This document shows positions 28,210 to 40,109 of a stretch of DNA of 64,000 nt, piece after piece (the first letter of the stretch is position 1; every line of letters begins with the position of its first letter). A program made the position numbers and the translations under genes. The stretch lies in NCBI GenBank assembly GCA_013398295.1, contig VZSF01011151.1, positions 496,974 through 560,973 of the forward strand. The letters run 5' to 3'. This DNA is from Chionis minor. Lineage: Eukaryota; Chordata; Aves; Charadriiformes; Chionididae. The notes under the pieces are model-generated. The model did not search any database and was not told where the DNA came from. It worked only from the letters and a program-made list of their open reading frames with translations.

Positions 28210-30414
28210 ATCTAAATATAAATTTGATTATTAACATTAACATCATAAAATTCAAAGAACTGATGGTATATCAGAATATTAAATCTGCTGAGATATACGA
28301 GTTCTTCTCCAGTGTATGATCTTAAAAAAAAAAATATTTTTTTTAATCAGTCTAACATCCCCTGAGGTAAATTACTGGTGATCAGCTTCCAGTTGGACTT
28401 TGCACCACTGACCATAACCTTTTGAGCCTGGCAGTTCAGCTTAATTTCAATCCACCTCACTGTCCTCTTATCTAGCCTGTACATCATCAGTTTGTTTATG
28501 AGGATATTATGGGAGGCTTTTGAAAGCCTTGCCAAAGTTGAGATAAACAACATCCACTGCTCTCCACCTGTCCACTGAGCTAGTCAGGTAATTGTGGAAG
28601 GCGACTTGTTTGGTTAAGCATAGTTTCTCTTTCGTAAATTCATGCTGACTACTCACAGTCTTTTGTCCTTCATATGTTTGGAAATGGTTGCTAAGACTAT
28701 TTACTCCATCACCATACCAAGAAACAAGATGAGGTTGACTCGTCTGTAGCTCCCCGGATCCTCCGTCTTCCAGATAGGAATGACAGAAAGGAATTCGCTT
28801 TCTTTTAAACCTCTTCCAAGCTTCCCCCTTATTGCCTTGACCTTTCCAAGACTACTGTGTGGGCTCACAATGACATTGGCCAGCTCCCTCAACACTTTCC
28901 ATTCCATTGGGTTCTGTGGTCTTGTGTTTGTCCAATTTGGAGCTAAGTCTTCCTTGCCCCAGATTTTCCCACTCATCTCAAGGCCCTGGAATTGCTCAGT
29001 GCCAGTGTTGCCAGTAAAGGTCAAGCCAAAGGCACTGACTACCTCACTCTTTTCTGTGTCCTTTGTCATCAGATCCTCTCTGCTTCATTTAGCAGAAAGA
29101 GCAGCACAGTAGCAGACACCAATTAATTTTGAGAAAGTAAAAGCAAAAAAAGAAGAAAATGAAGACTAAAACAGAGGATTCAAAGAGATATAGAGGCAGG
29201 CCATCTGTGGAACAGAGCAGTGTAAGATCACACAGTTAAGAGCTTTTATAATGCAGAGGTATAAGATTAAAACCATGAAATTCATAATTTGTCAAAGTAT
29301 TCTCATTTTTTAAAATTACTGTAACCTTGGCAATGCTCAGGTATGTAGTTCTGTGAGAAAAATGGAAATAGAAGCAAAAGAAAATGGCATGATCATGTGT
29401 ATACACCAAACTATTTATGTTATCCTCTAGCAAATAGAATATAGAACTAATGAACCAAAAAAGGCTATACACAAGTCAATATAGCCAGGCAGTATCTGTA
29501 AATTCCCATACACAGAAAACATATATAATGTGCCTTCTCATTCCAATACTTCAGTTCTCTGAAAGAAGAAGAGTATAATTAAGTGAAATTGTAAGAACTG
29601 TAAATGCAGATAAATGTCCCCTGGCAGTAACCACAAAATTCATCTTCACCTGTGACCCAGAGCCAAATCTGCAACCAGGTCTGCACAAATGAATACATTA
29701 ACCTACTGAGTTATCTGTCCTATTAGCATGATTTAATAGACGTTACTATTATTTTCTGAGAATGCCAGTATTGTGGTTAAATTGTGGTTTTGGGGGTGCC
29801 AATTTTGGGGAGCCTTTAGAACTAAATAATTGTAAAAATCCTACTGTACAATTGCTGATAACTGTATGACAACTCATTAAAAAAACAAACTCATTTTAAT
29901 ATTCTATGTTATTATGTACTCTTAGGCAACTAAAACACCACCTTCAATGCTCCTTAAAATGTATCATCAGTAGAAATTTCACTCGGACTGAGATTTTGGG
30001 GGGGTTTTGCCTTGTACATCTGCACTTTATAGTTCAGATTCACTCCACTCATCTTTATAACTTGAGTAAAATTTTAACATTAAATAAGATGCATTTTGAC
30101 ATTCATATTCTCCCCGCTGAGTTCCCACAGGCCAGAACAAGGCTAGCCGTGCCTCAACATCTAGGTGTTACTAGAGTCTACAATAAAGAGAACAGACCAC
30201 AGGATTGAGGAATATATACACACAGCATTTACAGTGAGCCACAACACTGTCCGTCCATGCTCTCTGCAAGTTGTCATCTATACACATGGGACTCAGATAA
30301 CACCCAGCAGAGCAGAGTGCTTGGGACTGTAACGTAGCTCCACTAAAGCAGGCACTAGACAGACATAATAAGAAAATAATACATTGTAAATTTATGTAAG
30401 GTAATGTTACTTTA
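28210..30414. repeat. Tandem duplication, copy 2 (likely assembly artefact)
   Basis: Identical, as far as I compared it, to 26005-28208. It continues without a break into unique sequence (agctagggaagctccctggg), so this copy carries the true right flank, while copy 1 carries the true left flank. If collapsed, the intron shortens by 2205 bp. Confidence 0.9.
28347..29075 (-). mobile_element. CR1 ORF2 fragment in duplication copy 2
   Basis: Exact repeat of the fragment at 26142-26870, present twice only because of the surrounding duplication. It should not be counted as an independent insertion. Confidence 0.85.
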
Positions 30415-31456
30415 GCTAGGGAAGCTCCCTGGGTTAATCATAAGATCAGATCCAAACTATGAGTTGAGAGCTAGAAATCTATTTCTATTGGATGCAGGGG
30501 GTGTAGACTGACCTTTTGATGTTATCAGCAGAATTATTCAGCACATTCGAGAATAACTAGTATAATTTGCTTCTATACAGAAAAAATGAGAAAAGCAACG
30601 GAATATTCAAAGCATATGCAAGGTAGAGAACATGCCCAAATAAGACTTATGGAAGATGATATGCAAATAGACTATCCATAATTCAGACAGGTCAGAAACC
30701 ACTCAAGGCAAGAAGGACACTAGACAATCTTTTACATATGCAGCTTATAAGCCATTCTTCTGGAATTCTTCCCTGATCATCAGACTGCCCTTTCTTGGTG
30801 TTAACTGCCCATCTAAAATTAATGTTGAAAGAGACAATGAAGTTAGGGTCAAGATGCAGAAGAGAGAAATCATACAAGAAAATAAAAGAAATAATTACTA
30901 CTGATTGAGCAGTTTAGCAGATTTGAATACCAGAACTGCCTATGTCAATCTTAAATGGAACAGGTCATTTTGTCTAACCTTACTCAAGCAATCATGAGGT
31001 GTTAAACTGACCTTACCAGTAGGGGAAGGTTTACAGTCTGTAACCTTGGTCTCCATTACCTTCCTAAATGGCATTAGAGTAAAGGCAATACAAAAATTAT
31101 TCCAAAAATTCTGAAAAGCTAGCTTTCAAACCCACCACTACAAGAACAAAAATTACCAACTGCGTGTGACTATAGACAGGAAAATGAAGAGGAAGTGATT
31201 ACTGTTAGCCCTTCCCTATGCCTACCTAGAAACTATAAGAACACACAGAAAATATTTTATGAATGCTACTAGTCAAAAGATGCTGATCTTGGAACACAGA
31301 AACACAGGGAAAGGATATATCTATTGACAGGCAATAACTTCTCCCCCAGAGAATACTTTCAGTGGCAAGTTGTCACGATAACTCTATGCATAACAATTTT
31401 AACAGTCCACAAAAAGGAGTATTAGAAGGAAGAGCATAGTGAAAGAATTATTTCAC
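30415..31456. other. End of the 19.3-kb intron, nothing recognisable
   Basis: Unique AT-rich sequence leading to the donor of the exon at 31457-31652 (the donor lies at 31455-31456 on the minus strand). No repeat family was recognised. Confidence 0.5.
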
Positions 31457-31652
31457 CTTTTTGGCAATCTTTCCACACAGTTTTTCGATTCTTCTCATAA
31501 TGTTTATTCAACCAGGTGAGGATGGTTCGTTCATATGGAGAATATATATTACTGGATAAAGGTTCTGATTTTATTCTTGGCATTTTCTGCACGCTTTCCA
31601 AGTAGAACAGATCAGTGATATTACGTGAAGAAACACGTGGCAGAACAAAGAC
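31457..31652 (-). CDS. CFAP47: CFAP47 exon, start of calponin-homology domain
   Basis: The acceptor is CTAATTTCAG and the donor is CAAAAAG followed by GTGAAA. The 196-nt exon starts in phase 0, holds 65 codons and leaves 1 nt. It begins VFVLPRVSSRNITDLFYLES. From about residue 40 it enters a CH domain with the helix-1 pattern YERTILTWLNKHYEKNRKTV ending in WKDCQK. In the family this CH domain follows the conserved central region; it is the kind of module that binds microtubules or actin. The next exon lies 19.3 kb away. Confidence 0.88.
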
Positions 31653-31879
31653 CTGAAATTAGAAAAAGTGTTTTTAAGCACAAACTGTAAAAAGAACTAT
31701 TTCAAGTAGAACAATAAAAAACCCACTTCAAACTCAAAAGATTTTCTAATTTAAAAAAGGTTTAAGAGATTATACATTAGCATAAATGTATAGCATACAA
31801 GAGAACAGATTTAATGAGGTTTTAGGGAATTCCTTGCTTCCTTAAACAAAACGCAAACTAAAGCTTCCAAATAGTCTTG

Positions 31880-33316
31880 GGAGTCTGTAGAGGTCCCAGT
31901 CGACTGGAAGCTGTCAAATGTTGTCCAAGTTCTCAAGAACAGTAAGAAGGAAGAGAAGGAAGACCCTGGCAATTACAGTCCTGTCAGTCTCACTTCACTG
32001 CTTTGTAAAATTATGGACAAGTTTATTCTGGGAGTTATTGAAAAACACTTGAGAGACAATGCAGTCATTGGTCATAGCCAGCATGGGTTCATGAGGGGGA
32101 AGTCCTGTTTAACCAGCTTAATTTCCTTTTATGACAAAGTCACCCACCTAATTGACCAAGGAAAGCTAGTAGATGTAGTGGGTCTGGATTTTGGCAAAGC
32201 TTTTGATGCTGTTTCTCACAGTATTTTTCTGGACAAAACGTCCAGCATAAAGCTAGACAAGTCCATCACACGATGAGTGAACAACTGGCTGCTGGGTTCG
32301 GCTCAAAGAGTTAGTCAATGGGGCTGCATCAGGCTGGCAGCCAGGCACCTGTGGGGCTCCCCAGGGCTCAAATTTAGGACCAGCACTCTTTAAAGTTTGT
32401 ATAAAAGATCTGGATACAGGAATCAAATGTACATTAAGTAAGTTTACCAATGATACTAAAGTAGGAGGAGCTGTGGACTCCCTCAAGGATAGATCTCACA
32501 GTGAGATCCGGATAGGCTACAGAGCTGGGCAATCACCAACCATATGAAATTCAACAAGACCAAGTGTCAGATTCTGCACCTGGGACAGGATAATCCTACT
32601 TACACATAGAAACTGGGGGATGAGAGGCTGGAGAGCAGCCCCATGGAAACTGATCTGAGGGTCTGGGTTGATGACAAGTTGAACATGATTCAACAGTGTG
32701 CCCTGGCAGCCAAAAAGGCCAACCATGTCCTGGGGTGCATCAAGCAGAGCATAGCTAGCCAGTCGAGGAACATGATTGTCCCACTCTACAATGCACTGGT
32801 GTGGCCCCACCTTAAGCACTGTGTGAAGTTTTGGGCACATCAATATAAGAACATCAGCCTTCTGTGGTGTGTTCAGAGGATGGCAACCAAGATGGTGAAA
32901 GACCAGGCTTAGAAGCGGCTGAGGTCACTTAGTTTGTTCAGCTTGGAGAAGAGAAGCCTGAGGGGTGACCTCATCCAGACTACAACTTCCTCATGGGGAG
33001 CAACAGACAGAGAGGTCTGATCTCCTGCCTCTGGTGACCAGCACCAGGACATGAGGAAATGGAATGAAGCTGCATCAGGGGAAGTTCAGATTGCACATTA
33101 GGAAAAGGTTCTTCACTGAGAGGGTGGTTGGTCACTGGAACAGGCTCCCCAGGGAAGTGGCCATGGCCCCAAGCTTGACAGAGTTCAAGGAGCACCTGGA
33201 AGACCCTCTTAGTCATATGGTTTAGTTTTAGGTAGTCCTGTGAGGAGCAGGGAGCTGGACTTGACAATTGTTATGGGTCCCTTCCAACTTGAGATATTGT
33301 ATGATTCTATAATTCT
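31880..33316 (+). mobile_element. CR1 LINE, ORF2 RT to 3' end, plus orientation
   Basis: A 5'-truncated copy. The plus strand starts in the RT domain (CCTGGCAATTACAGTCCTGT, as in the PGNYRPVSL motif) and includes DKFILGVIEKHLRDN, SQHGFMRGKSCLT and VVGLDFGKAFDAVSH, the RT active-site neighbourhood. It continues through VDDKLNMIQQCALAAKKAN to the 3' tail ending ttgtatgattctataattct. Several frameshifts and stops break the frame. It begins about 230 bp before the acceptor of the CH exon at 31652. Confidence 0.93.
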
Positions 33317-33486
33317 AAATACTTTTTGTTTCCAACTTTTTTTCCAAGTTTTGATTAACTGGGTGAAATCACTGGACTCATCTGGATTCCCATAATTACT
33401 GTGTATATTCTATACAAAGCAGTAATTACTGAACTACTATACCGATCTCCAGTGCAATCTATAGACCATCTTAAAATGGTATCTTT

Positions 33487-34790
33487 CATAGCATGGTTAG
33501 AGTTGGAATGGACCTTGAAGATCATCTAGTTCCAAGCCCCCTGCCATGGGAAGGGACACCTCCCACTAGATCAGGTTGCTCAAAGCCCCATCCAACCTGC
33601 CCCTGAAGACCTCCAGGGAGGAGACGCCCACAACTTTCCTGGGCAACCTCTTCCAGCATCTCATCAACCTCACAGTAAAGAATTTCTTCCTAATATCTAA
33701 TCTCAATCTACACTCTTCCAGTTTGAAACCATTGCTCCTTGTCTTATCACTACACTAGCTGATACACACCTTTACACACACACTACACTACACACCGTTT
33801 CTGTAGGCCCCCTTTAAATACTGGAAGTCTGCTATGTCACCCCAGAGCCTTCTTGAACAGCCCCAACTCTCTCAGCGTGTCTTCACAGCAGAGGTGCTCC
33901 AGCCCTCTGATCATCTTTGTGGCCCTCCTCTGGACCCACTCCAACAGGTCCATGTTCTTCTTACACTGGGGGCTGCACAGCTGGACAAAGTACTCCAGGT
34001 GAGGTCTCACCAGAGCAGAGCAGAGGGGCAGAATCACCTCCCTTGACCCAATGGCCACACTTGTTTTGATGCAGCCCAGGAGGCAGTTTCCTTTCTGGGC
34101 TGTGAGTGCACATTGCCGGCTCACGTTGATCTCATCCACCAACACTCCCACGTCCTTCTCCTCAGGGCTGCTCTCCATCCGTTCTCCACCCAGCCTGTAT
34201 TTGTGCATGGGACTGCCACAACCCACGTGCAGGACTTTGCATTTGGCCTTGGTGAGCTTCATGAGGTTTGCATGGGCCCACCTCTCAAGCTTTTCCAGGT
34301 CCCTCTGGATGGCATCCCTTCCCTCCAGTGTGTCAACCGCTCCACACAGCTTGGTGTTGTTGGTAAACTTGCTGAGGGTGCACTCAAAGATGTTAAATAA
34401 TAACAGTCCCAGTACCAACCCCTGAGGAACACCACTCGTCACTGGTCACCACTTGGACATCAAGCCATTGACCGTAACTCTTTGAGTGCAACCATCCAGC
34501 CAGTTCCTTATTCACCGAGTGATCCATCAGTCAAATCCATGTCTCTCCAATTTAGAGACAAGGATGTCACGCGGCACAGTGTCAAATGCTTTGCACAAGT
34601 CAAGGTAGATGATGTTAGCTGCTCTTCCCTTATCCACCAATGCTGTAACACTCTTGTAGAACTCCAACAAATTTGTCAGCCATGTTGGCTGTCACCAATC
34701 ACCTCCTTATTTTCCATGGGCCTTAGCATAGTTTCCAGGAGGATCTGCTCCATGATCTTGCCAGGCACAGAGGTGAAACTGACCCAGTTG
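33487..34790 (-). mobile_element. CR1 LINE, minus orientation, with 201-codon RT remnant
   Basis: The reversed 3' tail is at the left (tagcatggttagagttggaa). The minus strand keeps a 201-codon open piece (33837-34442) with MTSGVPQGLVLGLLLFNIFE, FTNNTKLCGAVDT and EVILPLCSALVRPHLEYFVQ, which are RT C-terminal motifs. A (CACAC/ACTAC)-type simple insertion sits at about 33766-33796 inside the element. It is truncated in the RT region at about 34790. Confidence 0.93.
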
Positions 34791-37700
34791 CTAATTTATG
34801 TCCAAATTACACTGAATGTTTCTCCTGAAAAAATAAACATTATAACACCTACAATAAAATTCTTGGTATTCAGGGGTCCTTGATTAAGTCTTGTGTGAAT
34901 GTACATTAAAAAAACAAAAAAACCCCATACGCATGTATATAAGATATATAAGAAATATAAAGAAGTTAAAAGTAAAAACTCTACACAATACCTTTCATTA
35001 TTTTATTCTTCCCACCTGAAATGACAGGACAGAAAAAGGTAATTGAAGGAGGAACACAAAACCTCATTTTCAGGATGATGATGAAGTCAACAGCTTTGGT
35101 TCCATCCTCTCTCATCAAAGAGGTTCTATCCTCCCTCATCTCAGGCCTGACCACCTGGACTAGTGACTAGGACTATCAGGGACAATGGTCATAAATGCTA
35201 ACTACACTGAATCAGCTCCATAGCATCTATACTCACAGATAATTTAGGACTAGTTTGTTAAGGACTAATTCTTTGAAAAAGTACAAAAAGAAGGGCGGAA
35301 AAAAAACCCCAAACCACTAACAACTAATCATTGACGATGTCTTGACAATGAATGCCAATCCACTAAAATGTTATTCTGAAGTGTGAACTGGGCTCAGTTT
35401 CTCAGTCCCTTAAACAATCCCAGAGATGTCTAATTCCCTGATACATACATAAAAAAGGTTATTTCATTTCATCTGATCAGAATGAAAACAGCTTGCACCA
35501 CTTTTATATTTTTTTCTCTTCATATTAGTTTCCAGTACCAAATTTTAACAGGTACATTAGAGACAGCATCTGTTTCTTGTGGCAAAGCATTAAAACATTT
35601 TAATCCTTCCGTTTTCTGCAGATGGAGAGGAACACTGTCAAATATAGTATGATGCAGCTACAGCCATGTGGCTTCACAGCTTCCACATTTACATCTGGAT
35701 TATTTTTTTTCCAGATGACATGAAGGACTTGTCATCCATTGCTTTCAAGTTTTCCTGAAGAAAACCTTTCATGATATACTAATATATGAAACCCAGTTAA
35801 GTATTAATGTACACAAGACCCAAATTATAGCATCCATATTTAATTACAATTTAAAAAAAGAAATGTGATTCACTTTAAAATTCCTTTTCTCATTTCAGGC
35901 CAGCATAATGCAGTTCCATGCAGAGGTGGCTGAGCTAACTTAATTAAAATATTTGGATTTCTCTCCATGGTACTTCATTGATTTGCACAGAACTATCTTA
36001 AGAGAAAAAGAAATCTCAGACTTCAATATCAGCATTCTCAGATACAAATCTGAAGAAAACAACAGCAAAAAAGCAATCAAATATACACTATTTCAAGCTT
36101 TCTCAAAAGACAGTGTCTTTGCAGGTTAATTTATTGCAATGCTCCTTCATCAGTATAACCTGATGATCTATCAAAAGGACCAAACCAGGAAAGAGTAATG
36201 GCAACTACATTTAGAAGAAAATATGAAAACTTATTTACCCATAAAACATTATTTTACTGTGTCTTAACAAGAAAAGTCTAATCCACCCTAATCCAAGATG
36301 CCTGCATGTCTACCTTCTTGTTGAAACCCTGTTGAGGGGCCAGGACAATAGCATGCAGTGACTTTTTGGAGCATACTGTATTTATTTAAAAAAGAAATCA
36401 GCTATTAGGATCGAAATGTTATTAATTATAACGATAAGAAGCATCCTTATTGCTACATCGTCATCAAATTTAAAGGTAGATTGTCTTTATTGAAAATTTG
36501 GCCTGACCCAAGGGCTAAATTACCACTTCCACTGTCAGTGCCCATGTGTTTCCATTAGCCTAAATTTTCAAGATTTACAGAATGCCATCAGTATTTCAGT
36601 CCTTGCTCAAAAAGACAACTAAAAGTATATCTTTATGACTGATTAACTTCTCCTTTTATTCTCCACAGGCTCTACCCTTTCGGCAGAATAAACTTCATTT
36701 TCTATTTTTCTGAGCTGGATTTATGTATACATTTTTTGCTCTGGAACTTCTGCAGCAACAGAAGTTTTCATAACAAATAAGTGGACCATAATGCATCAGG
36801 TATGGGCATAAAAGCAATATGGGATGATATTTTAGCTGATAATAATATTAAGTATTTCTAATAACAGCAATTTATTTCTAAAATAAAAATAGAAAACTAA
36901 ACATCTCTGGTGAATAGATGAATTCTTTTAGTATTTTCTGAAATTTGCAACATGCTATATGAGTGAGAAAGGATTTTGTTTCATCTTACCTTGCTTGAAA
37001 TCAGGCTATCGTAATCACTTAGAGGCTTGTCTCTACTTTCATTTTAATGAAACTGCCTTTAAGATATGAAACATTCTTTTAATTTCAGAATATTTCAATA
37101 CTAGCCCAAATAAATATTCTTTATATAAACCAATCTTGCTGTCTTGACAGTTCATATCCTGTTTTCTTTATTGTTCCGATGCTTTCTTGGCAAATTTAAT
37201 AAAATAAATAAATAAACATTCTTCAGCAGCAGTCATGGTCACCCTTATCAAAAATGGGTTTGAGCAAAAGTGTATAGAAGAGAGGAGATGACTTTGAATG
37301 TTAAGTGACTAGTTCTGATGTAAAGTCATGTTATCTTAAGAGCTCTGCTTATGCTTTATTATATTGAACTGAATACCGTGTTAGCCAAACGGCATAAGGC
37401 TATGATAAAAAAGTAAAGCAGAGATGTGTAAGTCCTAAGACATTAGCATTAGAGATGAATACGATGTTATAAGGCGGCTGTAAAAATGTACTGCTATAGG
37501 ATAGAATGACAAAGAAACAATGAATGAGAAGCTGAAACATGCTTCTCATGCATGAAACAGAACTAGAATGATGAAGAGCTCATCTTCACAATAGGTTTAA
37601 GCTGATCTAAACCTGAACTCTTTTATAACCCCAGCAACCATGTGTTCTGTCCCATTCTTGTGTCTACACCAATGGTTAGAGAGATGAAAGATCTATTTGA

Positions 37701-38630
37701 AAGCACTGCCCTACTCCAGTAGTTCTAGCATAAAGAAAGGGGCAGGAAAATGCAGCCGGAAAACCTGGTTTTCCCCACCATCTAAGACATGTTTTTCCAG
37801 TAGTAGGCTTCAGCTACACTAGTGCAAATTCATGATGATGCTTTGCTCATTGATATTGGAAAGGTTACAAAGTTTATTTAAAAAGATTGCACTTGACATG
37901 CACACATGGAAGAAAATGGTAAAAAGGATTGGTAATGGTAAAAAGAAAGGATTAAAACTTTTAGAGCGAAGTTGAGGCACCAGCAAAACTGAACCATTGA
38001 CACCTGAAAACCAATATTTAATCATATCAACATTTTTAGATGATTGTAAATGGCCATAGATTTAAGTAATTACTTACTATACAACTTCAAGGTTTTTTTC
38101 CACATCTTGTCTTACATTTCACTTTACGTTTTAAACCTTTCAAAGCAAGGTTTCCTTCATGAGAATATAACCTCCAACTTTCTCCCTGCATCTGTTCACG
38201 TTCTTCCTAACCACAGACATCTTGGGTGAACCATTCTGCTACCCCACAATAAACAACTGCACATCCATACACACAGAAAAAAAAAAACAAAAGAAAAAAA
38301 AACCCACAAACTTTTTCCTCTAAGCCAAAAATTCAGTGAAGACACTTGTATTCATAATAAGATTTCCATAACATTTAATTCTACAAAATACAGACTGTTC
38401 TAACATAGCAATTCCTAACTGAAACATATTAACACACTGCTAAAGTTTCAGAACTAAGAAAAATAAAGTGTTCTTGCTCACTTAGAGTGAGAACACTCAC
38501 TGTTACAGAGAAATAAAATACTTCAAAGTATTGGAAGTTTTGTTTGGAAAAAAAACAACAACAACTGAATATACCACAGACCTTTTTCATAACAAAGTTT
38601 TTTTGCCATCAGTTCTTCAGAATGCAAGTA
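34791..38630. other. Intronic sequence, nothing recognisable
   Basis: AT-rich intron sequence with short A/C-rich runs (about 34905-34930 and 38277-38308). No exon in phase with the neighbours is needed here, and none was seen. Confidence 0.5.
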
Positions 38631-39267
38631 TATCCTGGTTTGAGTGACACGGGACTAATTTATCTTCCAGTACTTGAGAAAACTGTACTTTTAGAAGACT
38701 TTAGTGTCTGATTTTGTGAAAATATTTACTTTACAGCCAGCTGTGGTGTGTGGGTTTCAAGGTCTCAGTGTTTTCAAGCTTGCCAGGTGCAGGGGTGAGG
38801 AGGGGTGATACCTGAGCACTTGACCCAAGCTGGCCAACAGGATTATTTCATACCATGAGCGTCACATTCCATATAAATTAGAAAGTTTGCTGCAAAGTTC
38901 GCTCTTTCCCTTGATGGTGGCGATCCAGAGAATTTCTTGCCCCATTGCCAGACCCCTGAGCCTTTCCCTTCCTCCCAAATCCATACCACTCACATTGCTA
39001 TCTACTGCTGGGAGTGCACAGCTTTCGACTGATATAATTGGCTGAGTATAATCCTTGTATGTTTTGTAATGGTATTTGGATCAATATTGGTTCTTTAGTA
39101 TTATCAATATTATCTAGTCTAATTTTATTAAATCTGTTTATACTTCAGCCCCCGGGTTTCCTTGTTTTTTCCCCCCGATTCCCCTCCCTGGTTGGAGAAA
39201 GGTCATCGGGTGATAGAATAATTGTCTAAAGGACAATAAATTATTGTGTGTTTCTCAAACCATAACA
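38631..39267 (+). mobile_element. Avian ERV solo LTR next to a splice donor
   Basis: It starts TATCCTGGTTTGAGTGACAC (first dinucleotide TG changed to TA) and ends TTTCTCAAACCATAACA, so the ends form the usual short inverted repeat (GGTTTGAG / CTCAAACC). It has a TATA-like ATATAAATTA (38871-38880) and ATTAAA (39127-39132). The flanks AAGTA / AAATA could be a 5-bp target duplication with one change. No internal viral genes are present. It lies 26 bp from the exon ending at 39294, in the orientation opposite to the gene. Confidence 0.75.
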
Positions 39268-39293
39268 AAATAGTAAATGTATCTACAATTTAC

Positions 39294-39424
39294 CTTATAT
39301 ATCTGCAGTAGCACATCTGTCCAAGCTCGTTTGCTCATTGTCTCAAACATGCTGTCCTCCAGAATGAATAGATGCTTGTCACTAAGTATATCTGAGTTTT
39401 TCACATCTACATTTCTCAACTCAT
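39294..39424 (-). CDS. CFAP47: CFAP47 exon
   Basis: The acceptor is GGGTCATACAG and the donor is ATATAAG followed by GTAAAT. The 131-nt exon starts with 2 nt, holds 43 codons and ends in phase 0. It encodes ELRNVDVKNSDILSDKHLFI and then EDSMFETMSKRAWTDVLLQI, a segment I associate with CFAP47. It joins in phase to VFVLPRV of the next exon. An LTR of the opposite orientation lies only 26 bp past the donor. If the acceptor used were GATGAG (39419) the exon would begin in phase 0. Confidence 0.8.
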
Positions 39425-39827
39425 CTGTATGACCCTTCAGATAAAGGAACGGGATTTATTTTCTATACGCATTTCAGCAGTTTGGATAAGAAATTCACAA
39501 GAGGACAATAATGAATCAATGGCATAAATGACTGGGAATGTCTAATACAGTGCAATAATGATCAGCATTAGAACTATTTACAGTTTGCCACTACCTCAGG
39601 ATCAAGAATCACAATACAGAACCGACAGGAGTTTAAAGCAACAACAGGACAGTGAGGCAACACAAAGGGTATTTTTGAAAAAATGGTAAAATCAACAGAA
39701 AGCAGTAAAATTGATTCTACTTTGAGAAAACATAACTGTTGGAAATTAATCACAGGTATCAGCAGTACCGTAAGGAACAGAAGAGAAAAACCAGGGGAGG
39801 AGGGTGTAAATGTTCGTGTTAGCTTAC

Positions 39828-39912
39828 ATTTTTGTTCAAGATCATGCATGTGCTTAGATTTATGCCATCCAAAACAGTCACCACAATAGAAATATTCATG
39901 GTCCACAGAGGA
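39828..39912 (-). CDS. CFAP47: CFAP47 exon, frame chosen by phase
   Basis: The donor is CAAAAAT followed by GTAAGC. Two frames are open here. In the preferred one the acceptor is AATGGAAG, giving 28 codons plus 1 nt (core VDHEYFYCGDCFGWHKSK). That phase fits both the previous exon (phase 0) and the next (which starts with 2 nt, making a Tyr codon). The alternative frame would start at 39923, read ANGSPLWTMNISIVVTVLDG and end in phase 0, which does not fit the CAG acceptor of the next exon. The acceptor is weak and several AG dinucleotides lie close by. The intron to the previous exon is only about 103 bp. Confidence 0.62.
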
Positions 39913-40015
39913 CTTCCATTAGCCTTTGAAGGATTGACACTAAGTACGTGGGTTTTGTTAGAAAAAGAACAAAAAGTGAAACAAAACAAACACACACAAA
40001 AAATCCCCTACCCAC

Positions 40016-40109
40016 CTTCGGAACAGTTTGCGCTTTAATCCATTTCTTATAATCATCAGGTTCAAGCAGAAATTCTGGCATAACATGAGGAAGATATGCT
40101 CCTTGGCTT
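40016..40109 (-). CDS. CFAP47: CFAP47 exon
   Basis: The acceptor is CATTTCAG and the donor is CCGAAG followed by GTGGGT. The 94-nt exon starts with 1 nt (completing Lys with the previous AA), holds 31 codons and ends in phase 0. It encodes SQGAYLPHVMPEFLLEPDDY followed by KKWIKAQTVPK. The acidic-aromatic motif and the exon join (LLAFLK-SQGAYLP) fit the CFAP47 family as I recall it. It is the first of three closely spaced exons (39294-40109). Confidence 0.85.
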
